Source of the DNA: Planctomycetota bacterium
GTDB taxonomy: Bacteria > Planctomycetota > JAJSAM01 > JAJVHW01
Reading direction: 5' to 3'
NCBI GenBank assembly: GCA_021776825.1
Contig: JAJFFG010000076.1
Coordinates: 124,001-188,000 of the forward strand
DNA: 64,000 nt
Below are positions 44,201 to 52,501 of the stretch, piece by piece. A program made the position numbers and the translations under genes. Numbering within the stretch: position 1 is the stretch's first letter; the number at the start of each line of letters is the position of its first letter. The notes beneath the pieces were generated by a model. It did not search any database. It saw nothing but the letters and a program-made list of their open reading frames with translations, and had not been told where the DNA came from.

Positions 44201-44514
44201 ACGAGGCCGTGAGCGGCGACATCATCGAGATCCCGATCGGGGTCCTCCAGGGCGCCCGACTGCGGCTCAAGGCATCGCCGCCGAAGCGCACCGAACTGAC
44301 CATCGACCTTCTCGCGCTGCTCGATCCGAACGGCCTCCCGCGCGCGACGGGTGACATCACGTCGGTGAAGGGCAGCTCGCTCCTCGTCGACACGGTGCTC
44401 GACGTCTCTGGCACGTGGACCGTGCGCCTGCGCATGCGCGGTTCGGGCCTGGGCCAGGTGAAGGCTGCGTACAAGCTGACGCAGCCGAAGGACGTCGTCT
44501 TCAGCGTCGACTGA
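41257..44514 (+). CDS. Large secreted multi-domain surface protein
   Basis: 1085 residues using ATG 41257 (a purine-rich AAGGGGGCGGG precedes it); an upstream ATG at 41209 is less likely. Signal peptide about 1-30. Domains in order: nidogen-like beta domain (FDFPFFGLTYDEVWVTTFGYVQFGS and FSWENVAV, 60-230), a carboxypeptidase-regulatory-like module (VSGRVQYEK...ITDTNGDFVF, about 232-330), a helical region, a pre-peptidase C-terminal-like domain (HEPNDDVGESSDLGQ...WFDIVV, about 578-690), putative Ig-like cadherin/He_PIG domains (IPPGIFFDPVTLRAAGTPSTVGTFDFS) and Lys-rich PPC-like repeats at the end. Likely adhesin or envelope scaffold. Confidence 0.85.
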   Translation: MLGRTRTWIGLLALLAAGFLGASDARAADGSNDYTTTVTNGLYEAPPATATGLGLNSAGLQKPGVTQELPFDFPFFGLTYDEVWVTTFGYVQFGSNANSFTWNALPSQIQAGNTGDGVCAPLWERLANVDGSNAVTWTAGTAPNRRAIFSWENVAVTNNTGAKITFQVKLYETSGRIEFAYKPDAAPTTWVSLNYTVGMVAPGVDPRWVTPEENVRSQNGHPGNDFRFDPRLIEVSGRVQYEKRTPTTNGLGTDTALSPLAGIRLSLEQPGGLPMATTITDTNGDFVFSSQAGYDGGNLTVVATPQGAACVVQANETAGPVRQAVATNIPPTTDSALGVQTIDATDDPTGAFRGPAHVAVAIERAHAWVTTRSTAPIPQLAVTYDPAVLTVTRYARAVSPATPTLTVAGPAATNDDTWDDSVVIRTYARHVLATLAASPSEAVDDTFDSASTEENAFAVGFGHAFFAAITGDRDWIDATGATAATTWDLEDPTLTVTRGPNVAGAVAAALYDLLDDANENIDRVDASNGGADRVLQTIEFADAALTASDFLLAWRDVGLDASAVSRVLIGNGVLLDDVHEPNDDVGESSDLGQLGDVASGLALTPENEDWFDIVVPAPVDRMDVELTFPRFTFISTVELEVRTLGGSLVVGKVDAGTGPIIVSTGALAAGTYRLHVNHVAGDAIPDYTLQTFEPLVLDRTPFKSWTVDFPYEQDFTLVGGIAPVDATITVGAIPPGIFFDPVTLRAAGTPSTVGTFDFSFEAVDSGSPEHRSLVQHRVVINPPLTFDLGEFMPFAIAKTTDLLRTTDGGTEPFAIELSGGQVLPDGIGVAGDALRFTGSATTAGSSPFLLTGVDVAGSQHEGGALAVVCVPLPAKKTPVDLAAGDSACGVFVDALAGSSISIGFGTAKKREKRLLRAILIGPDGLPVEGAKIKARKGKASLKATVPATGRYFAVVGSDDGGDTQLLASPKIKPPKKGKLAFDEAVSGDIIEIPIGVLQGARLRLKASPPKRTELTIDLLALLDPNGLPRATGDITSVKGSSLLVDTVLDVSGTWTVRLRMRGSGLGQVKAAYKLTQPKDVVFSVD

Positions 44515-44532
44515 GACACGAAGGCATCGCGG

Positions 44533-44585
44533 CACGGGCGAATCCCGCAGAATGGCGTCACCCGAATCGGTGTCCCGTGGGATTC
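44533..44585 (+). promoter_or_regulatory. Possible H-type RNA pseudoknot in sigma-factor leader
   Basis: Stem one CACGGG (44533-44538) pairs with CCCGTG (44574-44579) and stem two GAATCC (44540-44545) pairs with GGATTC (44580-44585). The arms interleave (A-B-A'-B'), loop one is one nucleotide, and the stems would stack coaxially. The structure ends about 6 nt before the GGAGAG ribosome site of the ECF gene. Two 6-bp matches could be chance in GC-rich DNA. Confidence 0.35.
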
Positions 44586-44602
44586 CGATCGCGGAGAGCC
44601 CC

Positions 44603-46159
44603 ATGTCCGACCTACCCGACCCGCCGCCTGCACCCAGCGCCGCCGAGCTGTTGCGCCATCGTGAGTGGCTGCAACGCCTCGCCCGGGCCCTGACGCGGGA
44701 TGGTCATGCGGCCGCGGACGTCGAGCAGCAGACTTGGCTGGCCGCGCTCGCCTCTCCCCCCGTCGATGCCTCCAGCCCGCGCGCGTGGCTCGGAACGGTC
44801 GCCCGCAACTTCGTGCGGCGCGACGCCCGCAGTCAGAGTCGACGGCTGCGCCGAGAGCGACAGGCCATCCGTATCGCCGATGGGCGGCCGGCCGACGACC
44901 TGGCTGCCGAATCCGAGGTCGCGGCATCCGTCACGCGCGCCGTGCTCGCGCTGCAGGAGCCACTGCGTTCGGCCGTGCTCCTGCGCTTCTACGAGGGCCT
45001 GACCGTGCCGCAGGTCGCCGCGCGGATGCAGACGCCGTTCGAGACCACACGCTCGCGCCTGCGCACGGCAATCCGTCATCTCCGCGCATCGATCCCCCCC
45101 GAAGCTGATCCCTTGCTTGCGCTGGCAGCACCGCTGGCGCTCGTCTCGCACCACTCGACGTCCGTCGCACCGATCCAAGGAGCCCTCGTCATGGCCAAGG
45201 TCACGAAGCTCACCGCCGCATCCATCGCGATCCTCGCCGTCGGAGTCGGCGGTGCTTGGGTCGCGTCGGAGGTCCTCTCCGTGGAGACGCCTGGCGAGAT
45301 CGATGTCGCGACGGCCGAAGCCGTCCCGGCCGTCGCCGAACCGGAGGTCGAACGTCTCCAGCGCCGGATCGACGAGCTCGAGGAACTGCTCGCTCGGCGT
45401 GATCGGCCCCGCGTGCGTGTCGAACGCGTCGAGCGCGTTGCGCCGACCCGTGCACGGGAGACTGCGCAAGCACAGACGACCGCCACGTTGGCGCTGGGCG
45501 CGTGGAGCGAGCAGGTGGCGGTGGGGGCGCAGAGCATCGATCTGAGCTTCACGGTCGATCCTCAGCGCGGGAATCCGATCGACCTGTCCCTGGTGACCGA
45601 GGTGCCCGAGCCGGTCGAGCCGATCGACCTGTCCACGCTCAGCGACTCCGAACTGCTCGAGCACGCGCGCGGCCTCGCGAAGGGCGGCAACACGCGTGAC
45701 GCGCTCCGCGCTACGCGTGAGGCGTGGCAGACGCTCGTCGATCGTGACCCCATCGTCGAGACGCTGGACGAGGCGCTCTTCGGCCTCGGCATCGCGCACC
45801 GCAACCTCGGTGATCACTCTGTCGAGCGCGTGACGTTCGATCGCCTCATCGAGCTCGCGGGCTACCACACCGAGCGGGGACAGTCGGCCCGCTACCAGCG
45901 CGCGTGGGCGCTCCACTACGGTGGGGACAGCGCCGCGGCGGCGAACGAGATGGAGTCCATCGCCGAGGCGGCGGGCGACGGGTCCGATCGCGCCCGACAC
46001 TCGCTGCTGAACGGTTCGGCCTTCGCGCAGGGCGCGGAGAATCCCGAGCAGGCACGCCGCATGCTCCGACGCCTCGGCGTCGCCGTCGAGCGGGACTCGA
46101 GCAGCCTCGCGCGCTTCTTCGATGGACAGTCGCGGGAGCGCCTCGGGCGCATGAAGTAG
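44603..46159 (+). CDS. ECF sigma factor fused to membrane segment and TPR-like extension
   Basis: 518 residues from ATG 44603 (GGAGAG upstream). Residues about 15-170 form a sigma-70 region 2/4 pair: LLRHREWLQRLARALTRDGHAAADVEQQTWLAAL, then LRSAVLLRFYEGLTVPQVAARMQTPFETTRSRLRTAIRHLR. Unlike simple ECF factors it continues: a hydrophobic segment (about 208-229, ASIAILAVGVGGAWVASEV), a coiled-coil-like stretch (VERLQRRIDELEELLARR, about 250-267), and a helical TPR-like C-terminus. Such fusions are known from Planctomycetota, where the extension replaces a separate anti-sigma factor. The membrane part would tether the sigma until a signal releases it. Confidence 0.92.
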   Translation: MSDLPDPPPAPSAAELLRHREWLQRLARALTRDGHAAADVEQQTWLAALASPPVDASSPRAWLGTVARNFVRRDARSQSRRLRRERQAIRIADGRPADDLAAESEVAASVTRAVLALQEPLRSAVLLRFYEGLTVPQVAARMQTPFETTRSRLRTAIRHLRASIPPEADPLLALAAPLALVSHHSTSVAPIQGALVMAKVTKLTAASIAILAVGVGGAWVASEVLSVETPGEIDVATAEAVPAVAEPEVERLQRRIDELEELLARRDRPRVRVERVERVAPTRARETAQAQTTATLALGAWSEQVAVGAQSIDLSFTVDPQRGNPIDLSLVTEVPEPVEPIDLSTLSDSELLEHARGLAKGGNTRDALRATREAWQTLVDRDPIVETLDEALFGLGIAHRNLGDHSVERVTFDRLIELAGYHTERGQSARYQRAWALHYGGDSAAAANEMESIAEAAGDGSDRARHSLLNGSAFAQGAENPEQARRMLRRLGVAVERDSSSLARFFDGQSRERLGRMK

Positions 46160-46176
46160 CGCGGTCGCTCTTCCGA

Positions 46177-46188
46177 ATTCCGCGGAAT
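46177..46188. promoter_or_regulatory. 12-bp palindrome ATTCCGCGGAAT
   Basis: A perfect palindrome 18 bp after the sigma-factor stop codon, in the 240-bp gap before the convergent GNAT gene. No gene is seen in the gap. It could be a binding site or nothing more than chance. Confidence 0.3.
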
Positions 46189-46399
46189 GTCTGGCGGGCG
46201 GACTCCTCGCCCGTCGTTCTCGATCCGTGGCGATGCCCGTCGCCGATCGGGACTGCGTTCATGAGGTGCAGCGCGATCGACCGGGCCTCCTTCCGCTCGT
46301 GACGGCGTCGCCACCGAACTCACACGAGTTGCGCAGGGTCGCCGGCGGTCGAAGGCTCGGCTCGCTGGAGGCAAGTCGGCGGCTCTGTCGCATCGTGTG

Positions 46400-46876
46400 T
46401 CAAAGCGCGCGCTTCAGGTGCGAGAACTGAGGCGTGAAGCCGAGCTTCGTCCAGAAACGATGCGCACCGTCGTTGCCCACGACGACGCCGAGTTCCACCT
46501 GCTCGAAGCCCTCGGCCCGGCACCAGGTTTCCGCTGCGTTCCAGAGCGCGGTCGCGACGCCCTCACCGCGGTGCGAGGCGGTGACGCCCGCATCCGTGAT
46601 GTGCACGCTCTTCCGTCCGTCGAAGAGCGGCGAGACACCGACCGGACGCAGCGTCAGGAACCCAATGGTTGCTCCGGCGTGGAGCGCCACGAACGCGACC
46701 CACTTGCCGGATGGCAGCCCGTCCGAGAGTCGCGCGGTCATCAGGTCGGCGGCTCCCGCGCTCGGCGCCAGATCGGGCAGGATGCTGGCGTGATACTCCG
46801 CGAGTTCGTGCCAGAGCCGGACGAGGTCGGGGATGTCGGCGGCGATGGCGCGGCGGATCTCTACGGAGGCGAGCAT
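46400..46876 (-). CDS. GNAT-family N-acetyltransferase
   Basis: 158 residues from ATG 46876. Opens IRRAIAADIPDLVRLWHELAEYH and has the acetyl-CoA loop ITDAGVTASHRGEGVATALWNAAETWCRAEG (about 92-122, R-G-x-G-x-A), then LGVVVGNDGAHRFWTKLGF. A complete enzyme of the usual length, unlike the truncated copy at 20 kb. Acceptor unknown. Head-to-head with the following lipoprotein gene (75 bp). Confidence 0.92.
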   Translation of the reverse strand: MLASVEIRRAIAADIPDLVRLWHELAEYHASILPDLAPSAGAADLMTARLSDGLPSGKWVAFVALHAGATIGFLTLRPVGVSPLFDGRKSVHITDAGVTASHRGEGVATALWNAAETWCRAEGFEQVELGVVVGNDGAHRFWTKLGFTPQFSHLKRAL

Positions 46877-46951
46877 CGCGCCACGCTAACCCGACCGAGC
46901 ACCGAGGTGCACGCCCCTGCGCGATCCTTCGAGTGCGGGTAGGCTCTGGCG

Positions 46952-49447
46952 ATGGGAAGCGTCTTCAGAGCGTCCGTGCTGGCTGCGGTGGCGATTCTCG
47001 CGTCGGCCTGCGGCGGCTCGAGTGCATCGGTACAGGCACCGCCACCCGTGCGGCACTCGTGGCCCGCGGGCCAAGCCACGTACTCGATCGTCGGGGCGGA
47101 CGGCGCCGCAGTCGGCGAAGCACGGGTCGTTGCCTACGCGGACGACATCACGCGACCGGCCCTCCGGCTGAACGGCAGCCTCGAGGAGGACGTGTCCGAA
47201 GCCTCCGGGACGAGCGGCAGCATCGACCTGCCGGTCGGTTCTGCGGTGGCGCACCTGTTCGTCGAGGCTCCCGGTCACTCCCCGCGCGTCGTGACGGGCG
47301 TCCGGCGTGGCGACACGATCACGATTGCTCTACGTCGCCCGCGCCACTTCGCGGGCACGGTGCGCGATGAGCACGGCGCACTCGTCGCCGGCGCGTCCGT
47401 GCGATGGCTGATCGCCCTGGATGCCTGCGTCGTCGAGCGGGTGGCCGTCACCGATGCGTCCGGTCGGTACGACATCGGCGACGTCCCGAGCGGCGAGGAT
47501 CTCGCGGAGAGCACGAGCGCCGGGCGCTGGCTCCTGACGGTCGAGGTCGAGGATGCGCTGCGCTTGATCCGCACGAGCGACGTTTTCGAGGATGCTGCTC
47601 CCGCCGTCGTCGAACACGAGCTACGGCTGAGCGAACCCGTCTTCCTGAGAGGGCGCGTCGCTGGTGCACCGGGCGGGGCCGCGCTCGGCGGCGTACGCAT
47701 GGAACTCCACGGCGATCCGCTGCTCGGCTACGTCGCGCGCCCGAACGGCATCGGCATGCGCGACGTCGGTCCGACGGGGGCGCTGACGACGACCATCAGC
47801 GCCGCGGACGGCGAGTACCGGCTCGGCCCCGTGCCAGCTCTGCAATCGTGGGACCCGAGCGGCTATGCCTCGTATCGCGTCGAGGCGCACCCGCCGGAGG
47901 GGCACCGGGCGGCGTACGAGGATGTCTTCTCCCAGCTCTCCGCTCGCACCGACTTCCTGCTGTCGGCCGGAAACGGCGAGATGGAGGAGCAGACCCCGTT
48001 CGATCGCCTGCACTGCGGCACGCTACCCGGCACGCCGACCACGACCTCCGACGCCGCCGCCGACCTGCTCATCGTCGACAGCGCCGGACGACCGATCTCT
48101 GGCGCTTCGGTCAGTAAGACGGCGCGCCTGAGTCGATGGCGGAGCGGACCCGACGGGCGCCTGCGCGTGTTCACGTGGCGAAAGATCGGTGAATCTGCCG
48201 CGCCGTTCCGGCGGATCATCCGTGCGGCGGGGTACGCGTCCATCGAGTCGCCGCCGATCGAGGCCGACCCTGACGACCCGCCGCAGACCACGGTGGTCCT
48301 CGCCGCCCCGATCCCGTTGACCGGCCGCGTCGTGGCCACCACCGGTCGCCCCGTGGTCGGGGCGCGCGTCACCGCGCGGCCGCGCGGTTCGAAGCTGACG
48401 GAGCCCGTGTCCGAGGTGCGCTCGGGACCGGGCGGCGTGTTCACGTTCACGGACCTCGGCGACGGGCCGTGGTCGCTGCGAGCGCGCGCGATCGTGCCGA
48501 AGGTCGAGGCGACGAACGGCATCGGGTCCGTCGAAGCCGTCGTCCACGGTGTCACTGCGGCCGACTCGCCCCGCCTGGAGATCCCCGACGACGGTCGTGG
48601 CGATCTCCGGCTGCGTGTCGTCGACGGCACCGACGGCACGGCGCCGAACGTCGTCGCAGCCCGGCTGCGCGCGTGGAACGTGCGGACGGCGCGCGGGCGA
48701 CAGACCGCCCCGGGCGCCGTCGACTTCCGAGGCGCGCCGAGCGGATCGTACACGCTCCATCTCACGTCGCCCGGCTACGTGCCCGAGACCCTGACCGACG
48801 TACGCGTCGTCGCGGGCGAGACGCTCACGTTGCCCGTCGTCCGGCTGCGCCGTGGCGCGACGCTCGCCGGACGCCTGCGACTCCCGCCGGGCACCTCTCC
48901 CGGCGACAGCGTGACCGCTCGGCGCATCGGCGGCGGCTGCAACGCGGTCGGTGAGGTCTCTCCCGACGGAGCGTTCCGCGTGACGGGGCTCGCCGCTGGT
49001 GACTACGAGCTGCGCGTGAACGCCCGCACCGACGAGGTTCGGGCGGGAACACGCTTCGACGGCGAGCACGTGTCCGCCGGTGTGCGCGCGATCACGGTGG
49101 CGACGGATCAGAGCGTCGGCGATCTCGACGTCGCCGTCGTCCCGGTCCACAGCGTGATCCTCTCGTTGAAGACCGAGCGACTGCCGTGGGAGAACGGCAC
49201 CGAGGCGACGATCAGCGTCGAGCTCGCGGACGAGATGCGGCGCTGGCGGCTCGAGATCGTGAACGATCTGGGCACGGTTGTCTGGGCACTCTCCGACCTG
49301 CGCGCGTGGAACTACCGAACCGTCACGTTGCCCGTCGGTACGTACACCGCTCGCGCCGTGATCCCCGGCGAGGACGCGCGCGAGATGGTGTTCTCCGTGA
49401 CGGGCACCGGTACCGACGCACCCCGTGTCGCGTTCGAGATCGAGTAG
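46952..49447 (+). CDS. Large lipoprotein with repeated carboxypeptidase-regulatory-like domains
   Basis: 831 residues from ATG 46952. The signal ends in a lipobox-like ASAC (17-20). The rest consists of at least six beta-sandwich units of the CarboxypepD_reg/Cna-B type, each with a V.G.V....G.PV.GA.V...... pattern, e.g. FAGTVRDEHGALVAGASVRW, LTGRVVATTGRPVVGARVTA, LAGRLRLPPGTSPGDSV. Predicted to be exported and anchored on a membrane surface; adhesive or structural. Similar in style to the protein at 22 kb. Ends in a hairpin that overlaps its stop codon. Confidence 0.85.
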   Translation: MGSVFRASVLAAVAILASACGGSSASVQAPPPVRHSWPAGQATYSIVGADGAAVGEARVVAYADDITRPALRLNGSLEEDVSEASGTSGSIDLPVGSAVAHLFVEAPGHSPRVVTGVRRGDTITIALRRPRHFAGTVRDEHGALVAGASVRWLIALDACVVERVAVTDASGRYDIGDVPSGEDLAESTSAGRWLLTVEVEDALRLIRTSDVFEDAAPAVVEHELRLSEPVFLRGRVAGAPGGAALGGVRMELHGDPLLGYVARPNGIGMRDVGPTGALTTTISAADGEYRLGPVPALQSWDPSGYASYRVEAHPPEGHRAAYEDVFSQLSARTDFLLSAGNGEMEEQTPFDRLHCGTLPGTPTTTSDAAADLLIVDSAGRPISGASVSKTARLSRWRSGPDGRLRVFTWRKIGESAAPFRRIIRAAGYASIESPPIEADPDDPPQTTVVLAAPIPLTGRVVATTGRPVVGARVTARPRGSKLTEPVSEVRSGPGGVFTFTDLGDGPWSLRARAIVPKVEATNGIGSVEAVVHGVTAADSPRLEIPDDGRGDLRLRVVDGTDGTAPNVVAARLRAWNVRTARGRQTAPGAVDFRGAPSGSYTLHLTSPGYVPETLTDVRVVAGETLTLPVVRLRRGATLAGRLRLPPGTSPGDSVTARRIGGGCNAVGEVSPDGAFRVTGLAAGDYELRVNARTDEVRAGTRFDGEHVSAGVRAITVATDQSVGDLDVAVVPVHSVILSLKTERLPWENGTEATISVELADEMRRWRLEIVNDLGTVVWALSDLRAWNYRTVTLPVGTYTARAVIPGEDAREMVFSVTGTGTDAPRVAFEIE

Positions 49448-49473
49448 CGCCGGTTCAGTAGGGGAACTGGCGC
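49447..49473. terminator. 10-bp hairpin overlapping a stop codon, between convergent genes
   Basis: The arms GCGCCGGTTC and GAACTGGCGC pair over 10 positions with one G-U pair and a 7-nt loop; the first base is the last base of the TAG stop. Located between convergent genes, so could serve both. No T-run. Confidence 0.5.
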
Positions 49474-49484
49474 CCACTCGAGCA

Positions 49485-49516
49485 GGCGATCAGTCGAGCA
49501 GCCGATCAGTCGAGCA
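49485..49516. repeat. 16-bp tandem duplication spanning a stop codon
   Basis: Two 16-bp units (49485-49500, 49501-49516) with one mismatch. The second covers the last codons and stop of the metalloprotease gene on the minus strand; the first copies that end just beyond the stop, as at 2839-2868. Confidence 0.75.
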
Positions 49517-50600
49517 GGGCACGCACGCGCTTCTTGTCACGCTTCGACTTGCACACGGCCAGCAGGCCGTCACGCAGTTCCGCGAACGTGTAGTAGCGAA
49601 CGCGGTTGATCCGGAGTCGCTTGTCCTCTGCATCGAGGTGGTTGATGGCCGCGCCGATCTTCTCGGGGCCGACCGCGTCGTGCAGCGCGAGCAGCAGGGC
49701 CATGACGCCCGCGCGGTCCTTGGTCGATGGCTCGGTCCCGTCCTTCTCGATCGTCTTCCGATCGAGTTCGAGCGAGCGCCACTTCACGTCGCGCAGCGGC
49801 TTCATGTGCTTCTTCTTGCCGGCTGACTTCGCGAGATGCTCGACGAGCACGACGCCCGTGTAGTGGGCCCACGCGTGGTGATCCGCCTGGTCCTGGCGAT
49901 TGCCCCACATCGCGATCACGTGACCGAGCTCGTGACACAGTCCGTAGAACAGGAACTTCCCGTCCGGAGTCGGCGAGTTGAACGCGCTCGCATCGGCCAC
50001 CGGGAAGTCGATCTCCGAGTGGTACTTGAACTGCGGCGCGAAGTGCGGCGGCCGCGTGATCTTCGGCACGAGACGGACGCGCACGCGCAGCTTCTTGCCC
50101 GGGACCTTGCTCCATTCCGCGAAGCCGAAGACCTTGTCGTAGCCCGTGAGGATCGTGTCGAACACGTCGGCGAAGTTCGCCAGGTACTCGGCTCCGAGCC
50201 CGCCGACGCCGCGCACGACGAAGCGGTCCCGCGAGACGAGCACACCCAGCTCCTCGACGCGGTCGGGCGCGACGGCGGCGAGACGCTCGCGCACGCGGCC
50301 GAAGTCGTCGGCGAGGTCGAGATCCCACGCCGCTTCGCCCGCCACGAGCAGCGCGTCCGCGAGCCCCTCTTCGTCGTCGTCGAGATCCAGCAGCCGCTCG
50401 AGCGACTTCCGCGCCCTGGCCGGGACCTTCTGCGCAAGGTCGGCCTCGACCGTCTTGCCCGGGTCCTCGGCATGGACGGCGTTGACGAACTCGACGCCAT
50501 CGGCCCACAACTTCGCGCGGTCCGCGGCGGACGTCCCGGCGGACGCGCCCGTCGCGAGAACGCCAACCACCACACAGGCCAGAACGATCGAACAGCGCAT
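49506..50600 (-). CDS. Secreted HELGH metalloprotease-like protein
   Basis: 364 residues using ATG 50600; a GTG 21 bp upstream is an alternative. Signal peptide 1-22 (TGASAG). Residues about 90-190 are alpha/beta with an Asp/Glu-rich start. The zinc site is LCHELGHVIAMWGN, followed by HHAWAHY about 15 residues later, giving a HEXXH metalloprotease signature with possible third ligand nearby. Probably periplasmic. No signal for cofactor other than zinc. Cleavage target unknown. Confidence 0.82.
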   Translation of the reverse strand: MRCSIVLACVVVGVLATGASAGTSAADRAKLWADGVEFVNAVHAEDPGKTVEADLAQKVPARARKSLERLLDLDDDEEGLADALLVAGEAAWDLDLADDFGRVRERLAAVAPDRVEELGVLVSRDRFVVRGVGGLGAEYLANFADVFDTILTGYDKVFGFAEWSKVPGKKLRVRVRLVPKITRPPHFAPQFKYHSEIDFPVADASAFNSPTPDGKFLFYGLCHELGHVIAMWGNRQDQADHHAWAHYTGVVLVEHLAKSAGKKKHMKPLRDVKWRSLELDRKTIEKDGTEPSTKDRAGVMALLLALHDAVGPEKIGAAINHLDAEDKRLRINRVRYYTFAELRDGLLAVCKSKRDKKRVRALLD

Positions 50601-50683
50601 TCCATCAACGTAACGACCCACCGAGGTCGCTGTCCGCTGATCTCTGGAGTGACGTCCGACTCGTCCCCGTACGCTCGTTCGAC

Positions 50684-51577
50684 GTGAGCATGACTCAACC
50701 CGCCCCGCGCATCCCGGCTCAGGAGCCGTGGAAGCGGCCGCTGATCCGGGCGTGGGGCGTGTGCCTTCTCGTCTGGGCCGCGCTGTTCGGGCTCACGCTG
50801 CTGTTCGGAAACCTGACGACGGGACGCTGGTCGCCGACCGGGGATGCGTTGGTCCTGACCAATCTCGGGCTCTGGAGCGCTCGCCTCGTGCTGCTCGGCG
50901 CATGGATCGGAGGGACCGTCTGGTTGGTGCGCACGACGCGTCCGATCGCGCCCGTGTTGGCTCTCACGTTCGTCGTGCTCGTGGCATCGGTGTTCATGGG
51001 AGGCCTCGCCCTCTTCTTCTCGACTCCGGTGCACGTCCATGACCGCCTTACCTCGCGCACCGGCCGCGAGCTCCGAGCGCTCTTCCTTCCCGGATTCGAC
51101 GACCGGCAGGGCATCGGTGAGATGAAGACCGACGGGCTCTTCCACGAGCGGATCGCGGTGCTGCACGTCGAGGAGTGCTACGGGGGACAGGGTGGGGCGT
51201 TCTTCATCCCCGAACGCCGACGCGAGCGAGAGCACCTCTGGCTCCACGAACTCACCGACGGCACCGTCGCCATCGCCGAGACGACACAGTGGATCTCGGA
51301 GGGCGGCGCTCTGTTCGCACTGACTCCCGGCGGCGCGCGTCCGCCCCACGGGCCGGTCGCGCGGGTCGAGGCCGACGATGTCGGCCAGGAGGATCAGGTC
51401 GCGCACGTCGAGCGGGGACTGCGACTCGGCCAGGCAGGGCGTCCGATCCCGACGCAACAGGAGCTCGAGGACGCGCTGCTCCACGAGAGCGCGTGGGTGC
51501 GCTCGACGGCCGATCGGCTGCTGCGCGTGCTACGCGAGTCTCCCCACGTGGATCGTGCGCCGTCCGACGACGGTTAG
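50684..51577 (+). CDS. Three-helix membrane protein with soluble C-terminal domain
   Basis: 297 residues from GTG 50684 (or ATG 50690, two codons later). Three hydrophobic segments (about 24-43, 65-83, 89-111) are followed by a soluble domain (FHERIAVLHVEECYGGQGGAFFIPERRRE...) of about 180 residues. No recognised family. The neighbours are not obviously related. Topology prediction places the C-terminal domain on the side opposite the N-terminus. Confidence 0.75.
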   Translation: MSMTQPAPRIPAQEPWKRPLIRAWGVCLLVWAALFGLTLLFGNLTTGRWSPTGDALVLTNLGLWSARLVLLGAWIGGTVWLVRTTRPIAPVLALTFVVLVASVFMGGLALFFSTPVHVHDRLTSRTGRELRALFLPGFDDRQGIGEMKTDGLFHERIAVLHVEECYGGQGGAFFIPERRREREHLWLHELTDGTVAIAETTQWISEGGALFALTPGGARPPHGPVARVEADDVGQEDQVAHVERGLRLGQAGRPIPTQQELEDALLHESAWVRSTADRLLRVLRESPHVDRAPSDDG

Positions 51578-51626
51578 CTCGCTTCGATCACGAAGGCGTG
51601 GCGACCTCGGGCGAGAGGGCCGGCAA

Positions 51627-52328
51627 CTACTCGACGCGCGTCCACACCTGATGGTCGCGGCCCTTCGTCCCGATGGCGACGGCGCCGGTCATGCTGTTCC
51701 AGTGACCGCCCAACGCGAGCGCCTGACCGCCGCACCAGTTCGCGTGCCAGTCGGCGTCGTCCTTGCTCGTGAGGTCGCCCTTCTGGTTGACGAAGAACAG
51801 GCGGCTGCCAGAGCCGCCGTACTCCACCGGGACGGCGTACGCGCACCAGGTCGTCTCCGCGAGATCGGTGTCGACGTGGTCGTGCGTGAACCCGCCGGTC
51901 GCCGGGTTCTCGGTCCCGTGCCCGTTCTCCCGCGGCAGGTAGATGTAGAACTCGTAGCCCGAGATGGTGACGCGGTTGATGTCCGCACCCGTGGCGCCCT
52001 TGAACTCCTCGGGGAGCAGCGGCTCCGCGATCAGTTCACCCGGCGTGCCCTGCTCGTCGGTGCGCAGCCCGGTCTTGCCGGAGAGCTCACGGAAGTAGCC
52101 GAACTCGCCGACACCGTCGCCATCGACATCGATCACCGCCGACATCTGGAACTGTGCCTGAGCCGCGTGGATCTTGCCCATCGTGGCGATGGCCGCGGAC
52201 TCGTTGGAGCCGTGGCGGATCCCGAGGAAGAGCGGGATGGCGACGGCCACCAGGGCCGTGAGGGCGATGACGACGATCATCAGCTCGATGATCGAGAGGC
52301 CGCGAGCGGTGTTCCGCACCGTGTTCAT
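51627..52328 (-). CDS. Type IV pilin/pseudopilin-like protein
   Basis: 233 residues from ATG 52328 (CAGGGGA directly before). The prepilin leader ends NTARG with cleavage before LSIIELMIVVIALTALVAVAIP; the glutamate at +5 after cleavage is present as in class III/IV prepilins. After the N-terminal helix, a long C-terminal domain includes DVDGDGVGEFGYF, a Ca-binding-like loop. Large for a major pilin, more like a minor pilin or the H-X9-DG pseudopilins expanded in Planctomycetota, although that motif is not visible. A single gene, with no secretion machinery beside it. Confidence 0.88.
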   Translation of the reverse strand: MNTVRNTARGLSIIELMIVVIALTALVAVAIPLFLGIRHGSNESAAIATMGKIHAAQAQFQMSAVIDVDGDGVGEFGYFRELSGKTGLRTDEQGTPGELIAEPLLPEEFKGATGADINRVTISGYEFYIYLPRENGHGTENPATGGFTHDHVDTDLAETTWCAYAVPVEYGGSGSRLFFVNQKGDLTSKDDADWHANWCGGQALALGGHWNSMTGAVAIGTKGRDHQVWTRVE

Positions 52329-52354
52329 TCCCCTGAGCGTGCGACCGCAGTCGC

Positions 52355-52366
52355 GGAGTCGACTCC
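52355..52366. promoter_or_regulatory. 12-bp palindrome GGAGTCGACTCC
   Basis: A perfect palindrome in the 173-bp gap between the pilin gene (minus) and the sigma-54 regulator gene (plus), 27 bp upstream of the pilin start. Its position suits an operator; otherwise unsupported. Confidence 0.35.
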
Positions 52367-52501
52367 TCAGTGTCTATCGGTCACCGAAGCGAACGACGTT
52401 GACGACGGGGTCCGTCGCGTTCCTGGTTTCCCGGCGACGGTCCCCGCATGGCACGGACGATCCATCCGGCCCGAGCGGGCGCGGCGAGTAGAGTGCGCCG
52501 A

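Noticed and set aside
41425..44604. 1059-codon minus-strand open frame opposite the 1085-residue surface protein
   Set aside because: Composition (Arg, Glu, Asp, His runs) is that of a shadow frame; the plus-strand gene has a signal peptide and recognised domains.
49447..49473. Hairpin as a classical intrinsic terminator
   Set aside because: The stem is good but no T-run follows on either strand, so it is kept only as a terminator-like structure.
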